Assembly: GCF_001431295.2 (NCBI RefSeq)
Contig: NZ_LKAJ02000001.1
Span: 1,860,001-1,924,000 of the forward strand
Direction of reading: 5' to 3'
DNA: 64,000 nt
Source of the DNA: Candidatus Berkiella aquae
Lineage (GTDB): Bacteria > Pseudomonadota > Gammaproteobacteria > Berkiellales > Berkiellaceae
The notes beneath the pieces were generated by a model. The model ran no database searches. It had not been told where the DNA came from and worked only from the letters and a program-made list of their open reading frames with translations. Shown here piece by piece: positions 43,251 to 52,291 of this stretch. The translations under genes were made by a program, and so were the position numbers. Every line of letters starts with the position of its first letter. The stretch's first letter is position 1.

Positions 43251-45091
43251 TGATTATCGATAGAGAATACCGAGAACAGCGGGAACAACCTAGTCATTAC
43301 AATGGGAGTGAGTGTTCCCAAGACCCAATTCATACTGGTAACAATGAGAACAATCTCATGCCGGTTATGGTTCCCCCTTTGCGGTTTCATAAACCGAAAA
43401 TCGAGCGTAATAGTTACCTTTCTCATGAAGATTGGTTTGAACTCAATGGCAAGAAAATGAAACCTGGGGTCTATTGGCATGGTAAAAAGCAACAGGATGG
43501 CGAATCGATTGAAGTCGATGAGTGGATTTGCTCTCCTTTAACCATTGAAGGCATATCATCATCCCCTACTCATGATAACTTCGGGCGTTTATTGAAGTTT
43601 CAAGATACTAACGGCCAATGGCATGAATGGGCGATGCCGATGTTTCTCTTAAAAGGGAATGGCGATGAGTTACGAGGAGAATTACTCAATCAAGGAGTAA
43701 CCTTTAACCCCAAAAGGCGTAGCGATATCGTTAATTACATTATGACGCAGCAAACCACTCGGCAAATTACCGCTGTTGACCGGGTCGGCTGGCACGATAA
43801 TGCTTTTGTGTTACCTAATATAGTAATTGGGGATGCTGATGTGGTTTTTCAATCGGAATCGGTAGCCGAAAGTGAATTTCAATATAAAGGTAGCTTAAGT
43901 GAATGGCAAGAACATATAGCTAAATACTGTATTGATAACATTCCTCTGATGGTTTCAGTCTGCATGGCGCTTGCTGGCCCCCTATTAAAGTTTGTCGATC
44001 GCCAACAAGGCGGTGGTATCCATTGGGTGGGTGATTCTTCTAGTGGGAAAAGTACGGCGGTGGAAGTGGCGGCCAGTGTGTGGGGGTCTTCGGAGTTTAT
44101 CCGCTCTTGGAGTGCTACCGCTAACGGCTTAGAAGGTGTTGCTGCAACGCGCAATGAAACTTGCCTTATATTAGACGAAATAGATGAAGCCGCCCCACTA
44201 GAAATCGGCAAAATCGCGTACATGCTGGGTAATGGCCAAGGCAAACAGCGTGCTGGCCGTATTGGGCTTGCCCGTAAAATACAACGCTGGCGGATTATGA
44301 CACTATCCACTGGCGAAAGAACCCTAACCAGTATCATGAATGAAATTGGTAAACGGCCAAATGCTGGGCAGCTGGTACGGCTACTTAGCATTCCTGTTAC
44401 CTTTGAACATGGTGCATTCAGTAATCTTCATGGATTCGAGAGTGGCCGAGCTTTAGCCGATCACCTTAAAGCGACGCGGTTGAAACACTATGGCCACTTA
44501 GGTCCAGCTTTTATTGAAAAGCTTGTTGAAGATAAGCGTGACTTTCCAGCTTTGTTGGATTTAGTCATGCAGAAATTTAGCACGACTACCACTACAAACG
44601 TTGAAAAAAGAGCTTCAAGCGTCTTCTCCATTATTGGCCTTGCTGGCGAATTAGCCATTGAATATGGATTGCTCCCCTGGGAACATGGGGGTGCTTTCAA
44701 AGCAACTCATACTGCCTTCCAACGCTGGCAAGCCTTTATTGGACCAGGCCAAACAGAAGACCGGCAAATCTTAGAAGCCATCAGTAACTTTATTGCTAAA
44801 CATGGTGACTCACGTTTCTCTCCTCAATATTCTGATATTGCCTTAAGTAATGACAAAACCATTCAAAACCGTGCCGGTTGGTACAAAGTGGTCAATGAGG
44901 AGCGGGTTTACATGTTTCACCCTGTTGCTCTATTAGAAGCTGGGGCCGGGTTTGAACGTTCTAGGATTATTGAAGCGTTAAAACGGGCTAAATGGTTGGT
45001 TGATTCAGATCCTGGGAGAACGACAAAGAAGACAAGAACCAGTGCTGGGGTGAAGAATTTGTATCATATAGTTGAGAAAATTGAATTATAA
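43250..45091 (+). CDS. DUF927 helicase-like replication protein
   Basis: 613 residues from MIIDREYREQREQPSHYNGS; its ATG overlaps the preceding stop (TAATG). The P-loop is GDSSSGKST (residues about 261-269) with CLILDEIDEA as Walker B, then LSTGERTL as a sensor-like segment. DUF927 proteins are superfamily 3-like ATPases of integrative elements. With the Toprim protein it forms a split P4-alpha-like primase-helicase. Confidence 0.9.
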   Translation: MIIDREYREQREQPSHYNGSECSQDPIHTGNNENNLMPVMVPPLRFHKPKIERNSYLSHEDWFELNGKKMKPGVYWHGKKQQDGESIEVDEWICSPLTIEGISSSPTHDNFGRLLKFQDTNGQWHEWAMPMFLLKGNGDELRGELLNQGVTFNPKRRSDIVNYIMTQQTTRQITAVDRVGWHDNAFVLPNIVIGDADVVFQSESVAESEFQYKGSLSEWQEHIAKYCIDNIPLMVSVCMALAGPLLKFVDRQQGGGIHWVGDSSSGKSTAVEVAASVWGSSEFIRSWSATANGLEGVAATRNETCLILDEIDEAAPLEIGKIAYMLGNGQGKQRAGRIGLARKIQRWRIMTLSTGERTLTSIMNEIGKRPNAGQLVRLLSIPVTFEHGAFSNLHGFESGRALADHLKATRLKHYGHLGPAFIEKLVEDKRDFPALLDLVMQKFSTTTTTNVEKRASSVFSIIGLAGELAIEYGLLPWEHGGAFKATHTAFQRWQAFIGPGQTEDRQILEAISNFIAKHGDSRFSPQYSDIALSNDKTIQNRAGWYKVVNEERVYMFHPVALLEAGAGFERSRIIEALKRAKWLVDSDPGRTTKKTRTSAGVKNLYHIVEKIEL

Positions 45092-45110
45092 CCATAATTA
45101 ATACTCATTC

Positions 45111-45148
45111 GTTCTCACTAGGGTAACCTGTGAGAACAATTTTATTTA
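45111..45148 (+). terminator. Hairpin terminator after the replication module
   Basis: GTTCTCAC and GTGAGAAC are perfect arms; an inner AGG/CCT extends the stem; AATTTTATTT follows. It lies 19 bp after the DUF927 stop and separates replication genes from the HicAB unit. Confidence 0.75.
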
Positions 45149-45273
45149 CTCTAATTCCATGATTTCCTTCAATGTTCCCTTAGCAACTTACGTTCTCACG
45201 CCACAAACAAAACAAGCAACTGATCAGCAAATAAAAATAGCGATTCAATATTTATGTAACTACACTAAAAGTA

Positions 45274-45302
45274 TTGACATTCGGACAAAAACGTCCGATA
45301 CT
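45274..45302 (+). promoter_or_regulatory. Promoter with operator for hicAB
   Basis: TTGACA at 45274-45279 and GATACT at 45297-45302 are 17 bp apart. The spacer holds the inverted repeat TCGGAC-AAAAAC-GTCCGA (45281-45298), which overlaps the -10 box and should block transcription when bound, as expected of HicB autorepression. Confidence 0.75.
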
Positions 45303-45332
45303 TATATAAGGGATCAAAAGGAAGTCTGCTAG

Positions 45333-45665
45333 ATGACAATTGACGAGCTAATAAGATCTTTAAGAAGGATATCTAATGGTTTGCACATTAATAAGCCTCT
45401 TTTAATAAAAAATGGTAATACGAAGCATCGAACTTTACGATTTAATGGAAAAATTACTTTAGTAAGTGTGCATAAAAAAAGTGAAATACCAGAGGGCACC
45501 CTAGATGCAATTCTTAAAAATCTCGGTCTGAAAAAAAAGTACATTAATAATTTTAATAAAAAGCAAATCAAGCAGAAACTCAAAGAGTTAGGAATTGAAT
45601 TAACCGAACCTGTAGCTGAGGAATTATTGGATAAAATATTTAGTGAGGAAGAAAATGATAGCTAG
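45333..45665 (+). CDS. hicA: HicA-like mRNA interferase toxin, extended
   Basis: 110 residues. The core KHRTLRFNGKITLVSVHKKS and EIPEGTLDAILKNLGL follows the HicA double-stranded RNA-binding fold, with candidate catalytic His 32. It is longer than usual HicA (about 60-85 residues) because of a charged C-terminal tail (KQIKQKLKELGIELTEPVAE). Precedes and overlaps hicB, the usual order. The His context is not the canonical GSHH, so activity is uncertain. Confidence 0.72.
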   Translation: MTIDELIRSLRRISNGLHINKPLLIKNGNTKHRTLRFNGKITLVSVHKKSEIPEGTLDAILKNLGLKKKYINNFNKKQIKQKLKELGIELTEPVAEELLDKIFSEEENDS

Positions 45666-46209
45666 TTTTGCATATCCCATGAAAATATCATCAGAAAATA
45701 ACAATTTTATCCTATCATTTGAACACTTTCCAGAAATTACTACTTGGGCTGAAAGTGAAGAGGAAATTTTAGAAGTTGCACGAGATGCTCTCGAAGCTGC
45801 ATTAGCAGGTCGCATTATTAGAAAAGAAAATATTCCTCTTCCTGGAAACTCTATACTATCTTCTCAAACAAAATTAGTTCCTGTTCCAATATTAATAGCT
45901 ACTAAAGCTTGGTTATTTCATTTAATGAAATCAAAGAATATATCAAATAGTGAATTAGCTAGAATATTAAAAATTAAAAGTGAAAAAACTATTAGAAGGC
46001 TTCTAGATCCTAAAGAAAATTCAAAAATTTTATCAATTGAAGAAGCGATTTTAAAATTAGGAGGATTTCCCTATCTAAGTTTTGAACTAAAAGAAAAAGA
46101 AGGTTCAAGAAAATCTTTCACTCCATCTTATACCAATAAAAATGATTCTATTAAAGAAAAGGATGTTTTAGTTCAAGAAACAAGCAAAAAGCCCTATGGG
46201 ACAGCATGA
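45655..46209 (+). CDS. hicB: HicB-like antitoxin with C-terminal HTH
   Basis: 184 residues from MIASFAYPMKISSENNNFIL, chosen because GAGGAA lies just upstream; an alternative GTG lies at 45643. The N-terminal degraded RNase H-like domain has FILSFEHFPEITTWAESEEE and EILEVARDALEAALAG. A Xre-type HTH follows (SNSELARILKIKSEKTIRRL). The final 40 residues are a basic tail. It overlaps hicA by 11 bp and should bind the inverted repeat in the promoter. Confidence 0.85.
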   Translation: MIASFAYPMKISSENNNFILSFEHFPEITTWAESEEEILEVARDALEAALAGRIIRKENIPLPGNSILSSQTKLVPVPILIATKAWLFHLMKSKNISNSELARILKIKSEKTIRRLLDPKENSKILSIEEAILKLGGFPYLSFELKEKEGSRKSFTPSYTNKNDSIKEKDVLVQETSKKPYGTA

Positions 46210-46271
46210 TTTTTTATTCCCGCAATAAATAGCCATATCATGTTTTAATATAATAACAACGGAACTATTTT

Positions 46272-47594
46272 ATGCATAAAAAGACCTTTTCAAATTATGA
46301 TAAACTTGATAGAAAAAAAATTGCAGATCGCTTAACAAAAATCATTATCCCTGAAATAGATTTGCTGTCTGATTCGTACGTTTTAAGTCTAAATGGAAAC
46401 TATGGAGCAGGTAAAACCACATTTATTGAGATGTGGCAAAATGATATAAAAGATTTTCACCACACAATAACAATTAATGCTTGGGAAACTGATTTTGCTG
46501 AAGACCCTTTATTACCAATAATTGAAGCTTTATCAAAAATCGTAGACGATCAAACTCAATCTGCATTATATGATGCAGCATTTTTGGCCACTAGTATTGG
46601 TTCTCAATTTCTTCAAAAAACTCTCAATTTTGATTTTGACAAAGCAGCAAATGACCTCCAAGAAACTAAAGATAAAAAATCAGGCAAATTAATTATTGAA
46701 AACTTCACAAGAAAAAAAAGAGCATTAGCTAATCTTAAAGATTCTCTTGATAAGTTTATTGCTGGTAGTAATAAAAAACTATTTGTTTTTATTGATGAGC
46801 TTGACAGAACCCGCCCAGATTATGCAATAAGATTTCTTGAGACAATCAAACATTTTTTTTCAATAAAAGGTGTAATATTTGTCCTAGCAATTAACAAACT
46901 TCAGCTCTTTAACTCTATGAGACAAATGTATGGCAGCGATCTTGATGCTCCCGGATATTTCAAGAGATTTATAACTAATGAAGTAAACATTCCAGTAACC
47001 GAGAAAAATGACATCGAATTATTTGTGAGTTCTTTACTTTCTACACTTCCTGAAATTAAAATTAACGCAAGCAATCATATTCCTTTTATAAGTTACATTT
47101 TTCACACATTTAATTTGTCATTAAGAGAAATAGAATATTGTTTAAGAGGGTTTCAACAAATTACCAAAGGTAACAGAACGGAACAAGGATATCTTAACCT
47201 TGCAATTTTCCTGCTTTGTATGTCAATTAAAGAACCAGAGTTTTATAATGGGTTAAAAACAAATTCGTTTGAAACTATAGGTTTTATAAAAGAACTAGAA
47301 GGTCTTTTTAGAAAAAATAAATTTGACCCATTACCTAAAATTATAAGCATTGTAGTACTTGGTAGCATTAATAAAAATAATTTTCATAAACTTATGTCGT
47401 TATTTAATGATGAAGGTATTAGAAGAAGAACTGAAAGAAGTTCAGAAAAAACCTTTAAGGATTACACTTTTGAACATATAGGAAATAACTTAGATGCAAA
47501 AATATATGGCCCTTCATTTCCTTATGCAGCTCCTTGTCCAATTATTAGAATTATAGAAAAAATTGAATATTGGAAAGATATTTCTGATGAATGA
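46272..47594 (+). CDS. KAP-family P-loop NTPase
   Basis: 440 residues. Walker A NGNYGAGKTT is at about 41-50, and the KAP Walker B LFVFIDELDRTRPD at about 170-183, followed by IRFLETIKHFFSIKGVIFVL. The transmembrane insertion common in KAP proteins is not evident: the helix near 96-116 is only mildly hydrophobic. KAP NTPases include the phage-exclusion protein PifA and other defence genes. Last cargo gene of the island. Role in defence is inference. Confidence 0.85.
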   Translation: MHKKTFSNYDKLDRKKIADRLTKIIIPEIDLLSDSYVLSLNGNYGAGKTTFIEMWQNDIKDFHHTITINAWETDFAEDPLLPIIEALSKIVDDQTQSALYDAAFLATSIGSQFLQKTLNFDFDKAANDLQETKDKKSGKLIIENFTRKKRALANLKDSLDKFIAGSNKKLFVFIDELDRTRPDYAIRFLETIKHFFSIKGVIFVLAINKLQLFNSMRQMYGSDLDAPGYFKRFITNEVNIPVTEKNDIELFVSSLLSTLPEIKINASNHIPFISYIFHTFNLSLREIEYCLRGFQQITKGNRTEQGYLNLAIFLLCMSIKEPEFYNGLKTNSFETIGFIKELEGLFRKNKFDPLPKIISIVVLGSINKNNFHKLMSLFNDEGIRRRTERSSEKTFKDYTFEHIGNNLDAKIYGPSFPYAAPCPIIRIIEKIEYWKDISDE

Positions 47595-47610
47595 GAATTT
47601 GATAAAATTA

Positions 47611-47632
47611 GGGGGTACCACCCGGGGTATCT
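47611..47632 (+). repeat. Right arm-type repeats of the island
   Basis: GGGGGTAC at 47611 and GGGGTATC at 47624 repeat the pair at 34884 and 34897 with identical 13-bp offset. Located 58 bp inside the right attachment core. Confidence 0.55.
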
Positions 47633-47689
47633 CCCGTCCAAATCCCCGCCCTACCCCTTGATTTCATTAGCCTCTCAGCCAAAATCAAT

Positions 47690-47705
47690 TTCCTGCCCGG
47701 CACCA
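47690..47705 (+). other. attR: right attachment core
   Basis: TTCCTGCCCGGCACCA copies the tRNA-Arg 3' end but lacks two G of the acceptor. It marks the right boundary of a 13-kb island. The change would stop this copy from rebuilding a perfect tRNA end on excision. Confidence 0.72.
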
Positions 47706-47870
47706 CTAGATTTTGCGTTAGAAAATTTAAATGAAGAGCTAAAGCGAATAACTAATTATAGAACGCCCAAGAAATACTCCCGGCAGGTAATAATTTTAAA
47801 TTATGGAATCGCCTGTGCGTCTTTCTTTTCTGACAAATCAGTTCCTAGTGGGATAGAAGAACTTACATAG
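47706..47870 (+). pseudogene. Short C-terminal coding remnant next to attR
   Basis: An open frame of about 54 codons to a TAG gives LDFALENLNEELKRITNYRT, then PKKYSRQVIILNYGIACASF. The tone recalls the junction between soluble and membrane parts of threonine/serine exporter (ThrE) proteins. The frame has no start outside the island and is too short for a complete gene. It may be a fragment brought in by integration, or chance. Confidence 0.3.
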
Positions 47871-47921
47871 TCCACGCTATGTGAGTCTAATCCTTGCGAC
47901 TGTGAATTCGATGATGACCTC

Positions 47922-48317
47922 TCATTCTGTCGTTTGTCCATCGAAATGCTCTTCTTCGGCACTAGCAGCAGCCTTTGTGACATGGACTGTCTCATCACGA
48001 TGCTCTGGCGGAGCGTATATCGTATAGAGCTGCAAAGGTTTGTCACCTGTATTCACAAGATTATGCCGCGCCCCAGCGGGTACAATCATCGCATCATCGC
48101 TTTTAATCTTTGAACGATTGCCATCGATCAAGATTTCGCCTTCACCCTTTTCAATGCGAAAGAACTGATCATGATCCTCGTGCACTTCATCACCGATCTC
48201 TTCACCAGGTTGAATAGTCATCAGTACAAGCTGGAGGTGTTTTCCAGTATAAAGCACACGACGAAAATCTGAATTTTCCTCAGTCAACCGCTCAATATCT
48301 GCTACAAAGCCTTTCAT
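47922..48317 (-). CDS. Cupin-domain protein
   Basis: 131 residues from MKGFVADIERLTEENSDFRR; five more residues are possible from 48332. Cupin motif 1 is GDEVHEDHDQFFRIEKGEGE (His, His, Glu as metal ligands), motif 2 PAGARHNLVNTGDKPLQL. Small single-domain cupins bind a metal or sugar-like ligand. No enzyme partner adjacent. The C-terminal tail is acidic with an Ala-rich stretch. Confidence 0.9.
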   Translation of the reverse strand: MKGFVADIERLTEENSDFRRVLYTGKHLQLVLMTIQPGEEIGDEVHEDHDQFFRIEKGEGEILIDGNRSKIKSDDAMIVPAGARHNLVNTGDKPLQLYTIYAPPEHRDETVHVTKAAASAEEEHFDGQTTE

Positions 48318-48555
48318 GTATCCGTCTCCCATTTTTGTTGTTCAAACTAATCAACCAATCCTAGTAGTACTATTCTATCCAGTTTAGTTGGTAAATAATT
48401 AAACATAGTAATTTTTGCTATCTAATTTTCATAAAATTGCCCAGGAAACCAATCTGCTAACGTTGTAGAAGCACCCCGTTACAATTCTGCCTACAATTAA
48501 CTATAAGGATAACTACATTCAAATTAACAACTAAATAAATACACAGGGATTTGTG

Positions 48556-48647
48556 ATGGTTCATAGCTTAGAAACCCTTTTTTACCCAGCACTATTGCGG
48601 TTATTGGCGCCAGCGAAAAACTTGACGGATTAAAACATGCTCACTGA
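48556..48647 (+). pseudogene. Remnant of an acyl-CoA synthetase (CoA-binding N terminus)
   Basis: ATG 48556 begins MVHSLETLF; after a run of six T the next frame continues PSTIAVIGASEKLDGLKHAH and stops at 48645. Together they match the start of acetate/acyl-CoA ligase (NDP-forming) or Pat-type proteins (LF-x-P-x-S-I-A-V-I-G-A-S). The remaining about 800 codons are missing. The neighbours downstream are often found with such a ligase, so a deletion probably removed it. The rest of the gap 48333-48658 shows nothing further. Confidence 0.7.
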
Positions 48648-48658
48648 GAAAAAAATGT

Positions 48659-51190
48659 ATGAATAATAGTTTTTCTCATCTAGGTTTAAGCACTGTAGAG
48701 GCCATTAAAAGACTTAAAAAAGATGGGCCAAATATTCTACCTAGCAAAAAAAGACGAACCTTGTTTGCCATTGGTTTAGAAACATTACGCGAACCTATGT
48801 TTCTTTTACTATTGGTAGCGGGTTTAATTTATCTATTCATTGGAGAATTACGCGAAGGATTAAGTTTATTTGTATTTTTAAATCTGATTATTGTTATAAA
48901 GTTATATCAGGAAGGTAAAACTGAACGTGCTTTAGAAGCATTAAGAGATTTAGCAAGCCCTAGAGCGCTCGTTGTTCGCGATGGACACTTAGTGCACATT
49001 AGCGGCACGGACGTGGTAAGAGATGATGTTGTTCTTTTAAAAGAAGGGGATCGCGTCCCTGCAGATGGGATCCTTTATTCAGAAACTAATTTGCAAGTTG
49101 ATGAATCCTTACTTACAGGAGAATCAGTAGCAGTCAATAAAATAGCCTCAACTACCCCCATGACTACGCCTATGTCCCCACCAGGAGGGGATAATTTACC
49201 TTTTGTTTACTCTGGGACTCTGGCAGTTGCAGGTCAGGGAATATTTCTGGTTAAAGCAACTGGTATTAATACTGAAATGGGTCGGATTGGTATTGATTTA
49301 GAATCTATTGGAACAGAAACATCGCCATTACAAAAACAAACAACTTACCTCGTAAAAATATTAGCTGCTATTGGATTATTATTTTGTATTCTACTTATTT
49401 TAATTGATGGAATGATGCATGGGAATTGGATGAAATCCACCCTGCTTGGAATTGCACTTTTGATGTCAATGATACCAGAAGAATTTCCGGTGGTTCTCAC
49501 TATTTTTCCCGCCTTAGGTGCATGGCGATTATCTTCAAAACAAGTTCTGACTCGACGTATATCCGCCATTGAAACATTAGGTTCAACATCTGCACTGTGT
49601 GTAGATAAGACTGGCACAATAACACAAAATAGTATGGTGGTTTCAGAGCTATGGGCAAATAATAGTCTTTACAATGTTAACGCTTTAGATAAAGAATTTA
49701 CTGAATCATGTCGTTTATTGATTGAATATGCAATATTGGCAAGCCAAGCTCAACCATTTGACCCCATGGAAAAAGCCTTTCACCAATTAGGGAAGCAGCA
49801 TTTAAGCGAGAATGAATACTTACATTCAAATTGGAAACTTGTGCATGAATACGCACTTACTCCTGAACTACCTGCCATGTCTCATATCTGGAAAATTGAT
49901 AATGAAGATCACCATATTATAGCCGCAAAAGGTTCCCCAGAAGCTATTATGGATCTTTGTCATATGAATACCGAGGCTAAACAACAAATATTATTAGTGC
50001 TAAAAAACATGGCCGAACATGGACTACGCATCCTTGCAGTTGCTAAAGGAACCTATTCTGGAAACATTCTTCCGAAAAATCAGAATGACTTAGCCTTTAC
50101 TTTTATAGGTTTATTAGGCCTTTCCGATCCACTTCGAGAAGGGATCCCACAAGCCGTACAAGAATGTCATGAAGCTGGAATACGGGTCATCATGATTACA
50201 GGGGATTACCCCTTAACAGCAAAAGCAATTGGAGCGCAAGCCGGCCTTTCTTCAAATGAAATTTTAACTGGTGATGAATTAAAGCACTTGAGGGATGAGG
50301 AACTTCAAAACAGAATCCAATCCACCAATATCTGTGCCCGTATTACACCAAACCAAAAATTTCGGATTGTTAAAGCTTTGAAAGCCAACAATCATATTGT
50401 TGCAATGACAGGAGATGGTGTAAATGATGCTCCTGCTCTCAAATCCGCTCATGTCAGTATTGCCATGGGTAACCGAGGTAGCGATGTAGCACGTGAAGCC
50501 TCTACATTAGTGTTGCTTGATGATAATTTTGCTTCAATCGTAAATGCAATGCGCTCTGGTAGACGTATTTTTGACAATATGCAAAAGTCTATGGCCTTTA
50601 TCCTAGCTGTGCATGTTCCGATAGCAGGAATTGCTCTTTTTCCTATTCTATTTAGTTTACCTCCCGTATTTTATCCTTTACATATTGCTTTGATTGAGTT
50701 GATTATTGATCCTACTTGCTCCATCGCATTTGAAAATGAGCCTGCAGAAAAGGATTTAATGAAACGTCCCCCTCGAAAGATAAACGATCCCATTCTGAAT
50801 AAAAAAACAATTTTTTCAGCTTTGCTGCAAGGGCTGGGTGTGCTCATTATTACTTTCTTGATATATGTTTTATCCTTGAAAGTAATGCCCGAAACAGAAG
50901 CGAGAACATTTACATTTTCAAGTTTAGTGATCTCTAATTTAATACTTATTTATTCTAATCGTTCACGAACGAAATCCATTTTTAGATTATTGACGATACC
51001 TAATAAAATACTGATCTTGATAGCTTTAACAACTATTATGATTCTGTTATCGACCATCTATTTACCTTTTTTTGCAGACATTCTTCATTTTTCCCCACTT
51101 ACTATAAATCAACTACTGTTAAGTTTTGGTGGCGGAATTACGTGTGTCTTATGGTTCGAAGTGTTGAAGATCATTTTACGTCGAATATGA
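48659..51190 (+). CDS. Cation-translocating P-type ATPase
   Basis: 843 residues. Landmarks: actuator motif LTGES (152-156), membrane motif PEEFPVV (273-279), phosphorylation site DKTGT (316-320), the nucleotide-domain GLLGLSDPLREG, hinge MTGDGVNDAPALK, and an M6-like ELIIDPTCS. The N terminus (LGLSTVEAIKRLKKDGPNIL) is the cation-ATPase N domain. General type II (Ca/other cation) architecture, but the ion cannot be read from sequence. First intact gene of a rightward cluster to 56042. Confidence 0.93.
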   Translation: MNNSFSHLGLSTVEAIKRLKKDGPNILPSKKRRTLFAIGLETLREPMFLLLLVAGLIYLFIGELREGLSLFVFLNLIIVIKLYQEGKTERALEALRDLASPRALVVRDGHLVHISGTDVVRDDVVLLKEGDRVPADGILYSETNLQVDESLLTGESVAVNKIASTTPMTTPMSPPGGDNLPFVYSGTLAVAGQGIFLVKATGINTEMGRIGIDLESIGTETSPLQKQTTYLVKILAAIGLLFCILLILIDGMMHGNWMKSTLLGIALLMSMIPEEFPVVLTIFPALGAWRLSSKQVLTRRISAIETLGSTSALCVDKTGTITQNSMVVSELWANNSLYNVNALDKEFTESCRLLIEYAILASQAQPFDPMEKAFHQLGKQHLSENEYLHSNWKLVHEYALTPELPAMSHIWKIDNEDHHIIAAKGSPEAIMDLCHMNTEAKQQILLVLKNMAEHGLRILAVAKGTYSGNILPKNQNDLAFTFIGLLGLSDPLREGIPQAVQECHEAGIRVIMITGDYPLTAKAIGAQAGLSSNEILTGDELKHLRDEELQNRIQSTNICARITPNQKFRIVKALKANNHIVAMTGDGVNDAPALKSAHVSIAMGNRGSDVAREASTLVLLDDNFASIVNAMRSGRRIFDNMQKSMAFILAVHVPIAGIALFPILFSLPPVFYPLHIALIELIIDPTCSIAFENEPAEKDLMKRPPRKINDPILNKKTIFSALLQGLGVLIITFLIYVLSLKVMPETEARTFTFSSLVISNLILIYSNRSRTKSIFRLLTIPNKILILIALTTIMILLSTIYLPFFADILHFSPLTINQLLLSFGGGITCVLWFEVLKIILRRI

Positions 51191-51209
51191 TTTTTTAGGG
51201 AATTCAACT

Positions 51210-52265
51210 ATGAAAATGATGAAAGCAGCTGTTTTTGTAAAACCAGGAAAAATTGAACTTCAAGAAAAGCCTATTCCAAAGGTAGGGCCAACTGATGCTT
51301 TAATTAAAGTTACCACTACAACCATATGTGGGACCGATGTGCACATTCTAAAGGGTGAATACCACGTTGATCCAGGGCGAATCGTTGGTCATGAACCAGT
51401 AGGTATTATTCATGAACTAGGTTCTGCAGTTACAGGCTACAAAATTGGCCAACGTGTGGTTGTTGGTGCGATCACGCCCTGTGGCCAATGTTACTCATGT
51501 TTAGATAGTCACCAAGCGCAATGTGGTGGTAAAGCGATTGGTGGATGGCGTTTTGGCAATACGATTGATGGATGCCAAGCTGAATACTTCCTGGTCCCAT
51601 TTGCAATGGCTAATCTCGCCCCTGTGCCCGATGATCTAACCGATGAACAGGTACTTATGTGTCCTGACATCATGAGCACGGGATTTGGTGGGGCTGAAAA
51701 TGGCAACATAAAAATTGGCGATACCGTTGCTGTTTTCGCTCAAGGTCCTATTGGATTATGCGTTACCGCTGGTGCAAAACTAAAAGGTGCAACCAAAATT
51801 ATTGTCATCGATAACATTGCAAAGAGATTAGAGGTAGCCAAGCAATTAGGTGCAGATATCACTATTGATTTTTCTAAAGTGGATCCAATCGAAGAAATCA
51901 TGAAACATACCTATGGGCTGGGAGTAGATGTTTCAGTTGAAGCTTTAGGATTGCAAAAAACTTTTGAAAATTGTTTACGAGCATTGAAACCGGGAGGAAC
52001 ACTATCTAGCCTAGGGGTGTATTCGGGTAAATTGTCACTACCTGTAGAAGCATTTGCTGCAGGCCTGGGTGATCATAAAATTGTGACGACACTTTGTCCT
52101 GGCGGCAAAGAACGAATGCGACGGTTAATGAGTGTTATTCAATCTAATCGCGTTAATTTAAAACCTTTGGTGACACATCGATTTAAATTGGATCAAATTG
52201 AGCAAGCATATGAATTATTTGCTAATCAACGTGATGATGTTATTAAAATTGCAATAACTCCTTAA
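51210..52265 (+). CDS. Zinc-dependent alcohol dehydrogenase
   Basis: 351 residues of the MDR family. Catalytic zinc ligands lie in TTICGTDVHILKGEYHV (Cys) and GRIVGHEPVG (His-Glu); structural zinc Cys are in CGQCYSCLDSHQAQC; a Rossmann segment follows (VAVFAQGPIGLCVTAGAKLK). The pattern fits isopropanol/secondary-alcohol dehydrogenase-like enzymes using NAD(P). Starts 20 bp after the P-type ATPase. Confidence 0.93.
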   Translation: MKMMKAAVFVKPGKIELQEKPIPKVGPTDALIKVTTTTICGTDVHILKGEYHVDPGRIVGHEPVGIIHELGSAVTGYKIGQRVVVGAITPCGQCYSCLDSHQAQCGGKAIGGWRFGNTIDGCQAEYFLVPFAMANLAPVPDDLTDEQVLMCPDIMSTGFGGAENGNIKIGDTVAVFAQGPIGLCVTAGAKLKGATKIIVIDNIAKRLEVAKQLGADITIDFSKVDPIEEIMKHTYGLGVDVSVEALGLQKTFENCLRALKPGGTLSSLGVYSGKLSLPVEAFAAGLGDHKIVTTLCPGGKERMRRLMSVIQSNRVNLKPLVTHRFKLDQIEQAYELFANQRDDVIKIAITP

Positions 52266-52291
52266 CAATAAATTAAAAAAAGGAAAAGTTC

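Noticed and set aside
47658-47870. 70-codon intact gene across attR
   Set aside because: The frame begins inside the island and crosses the attachment core; only the part after attR could be a remnant.
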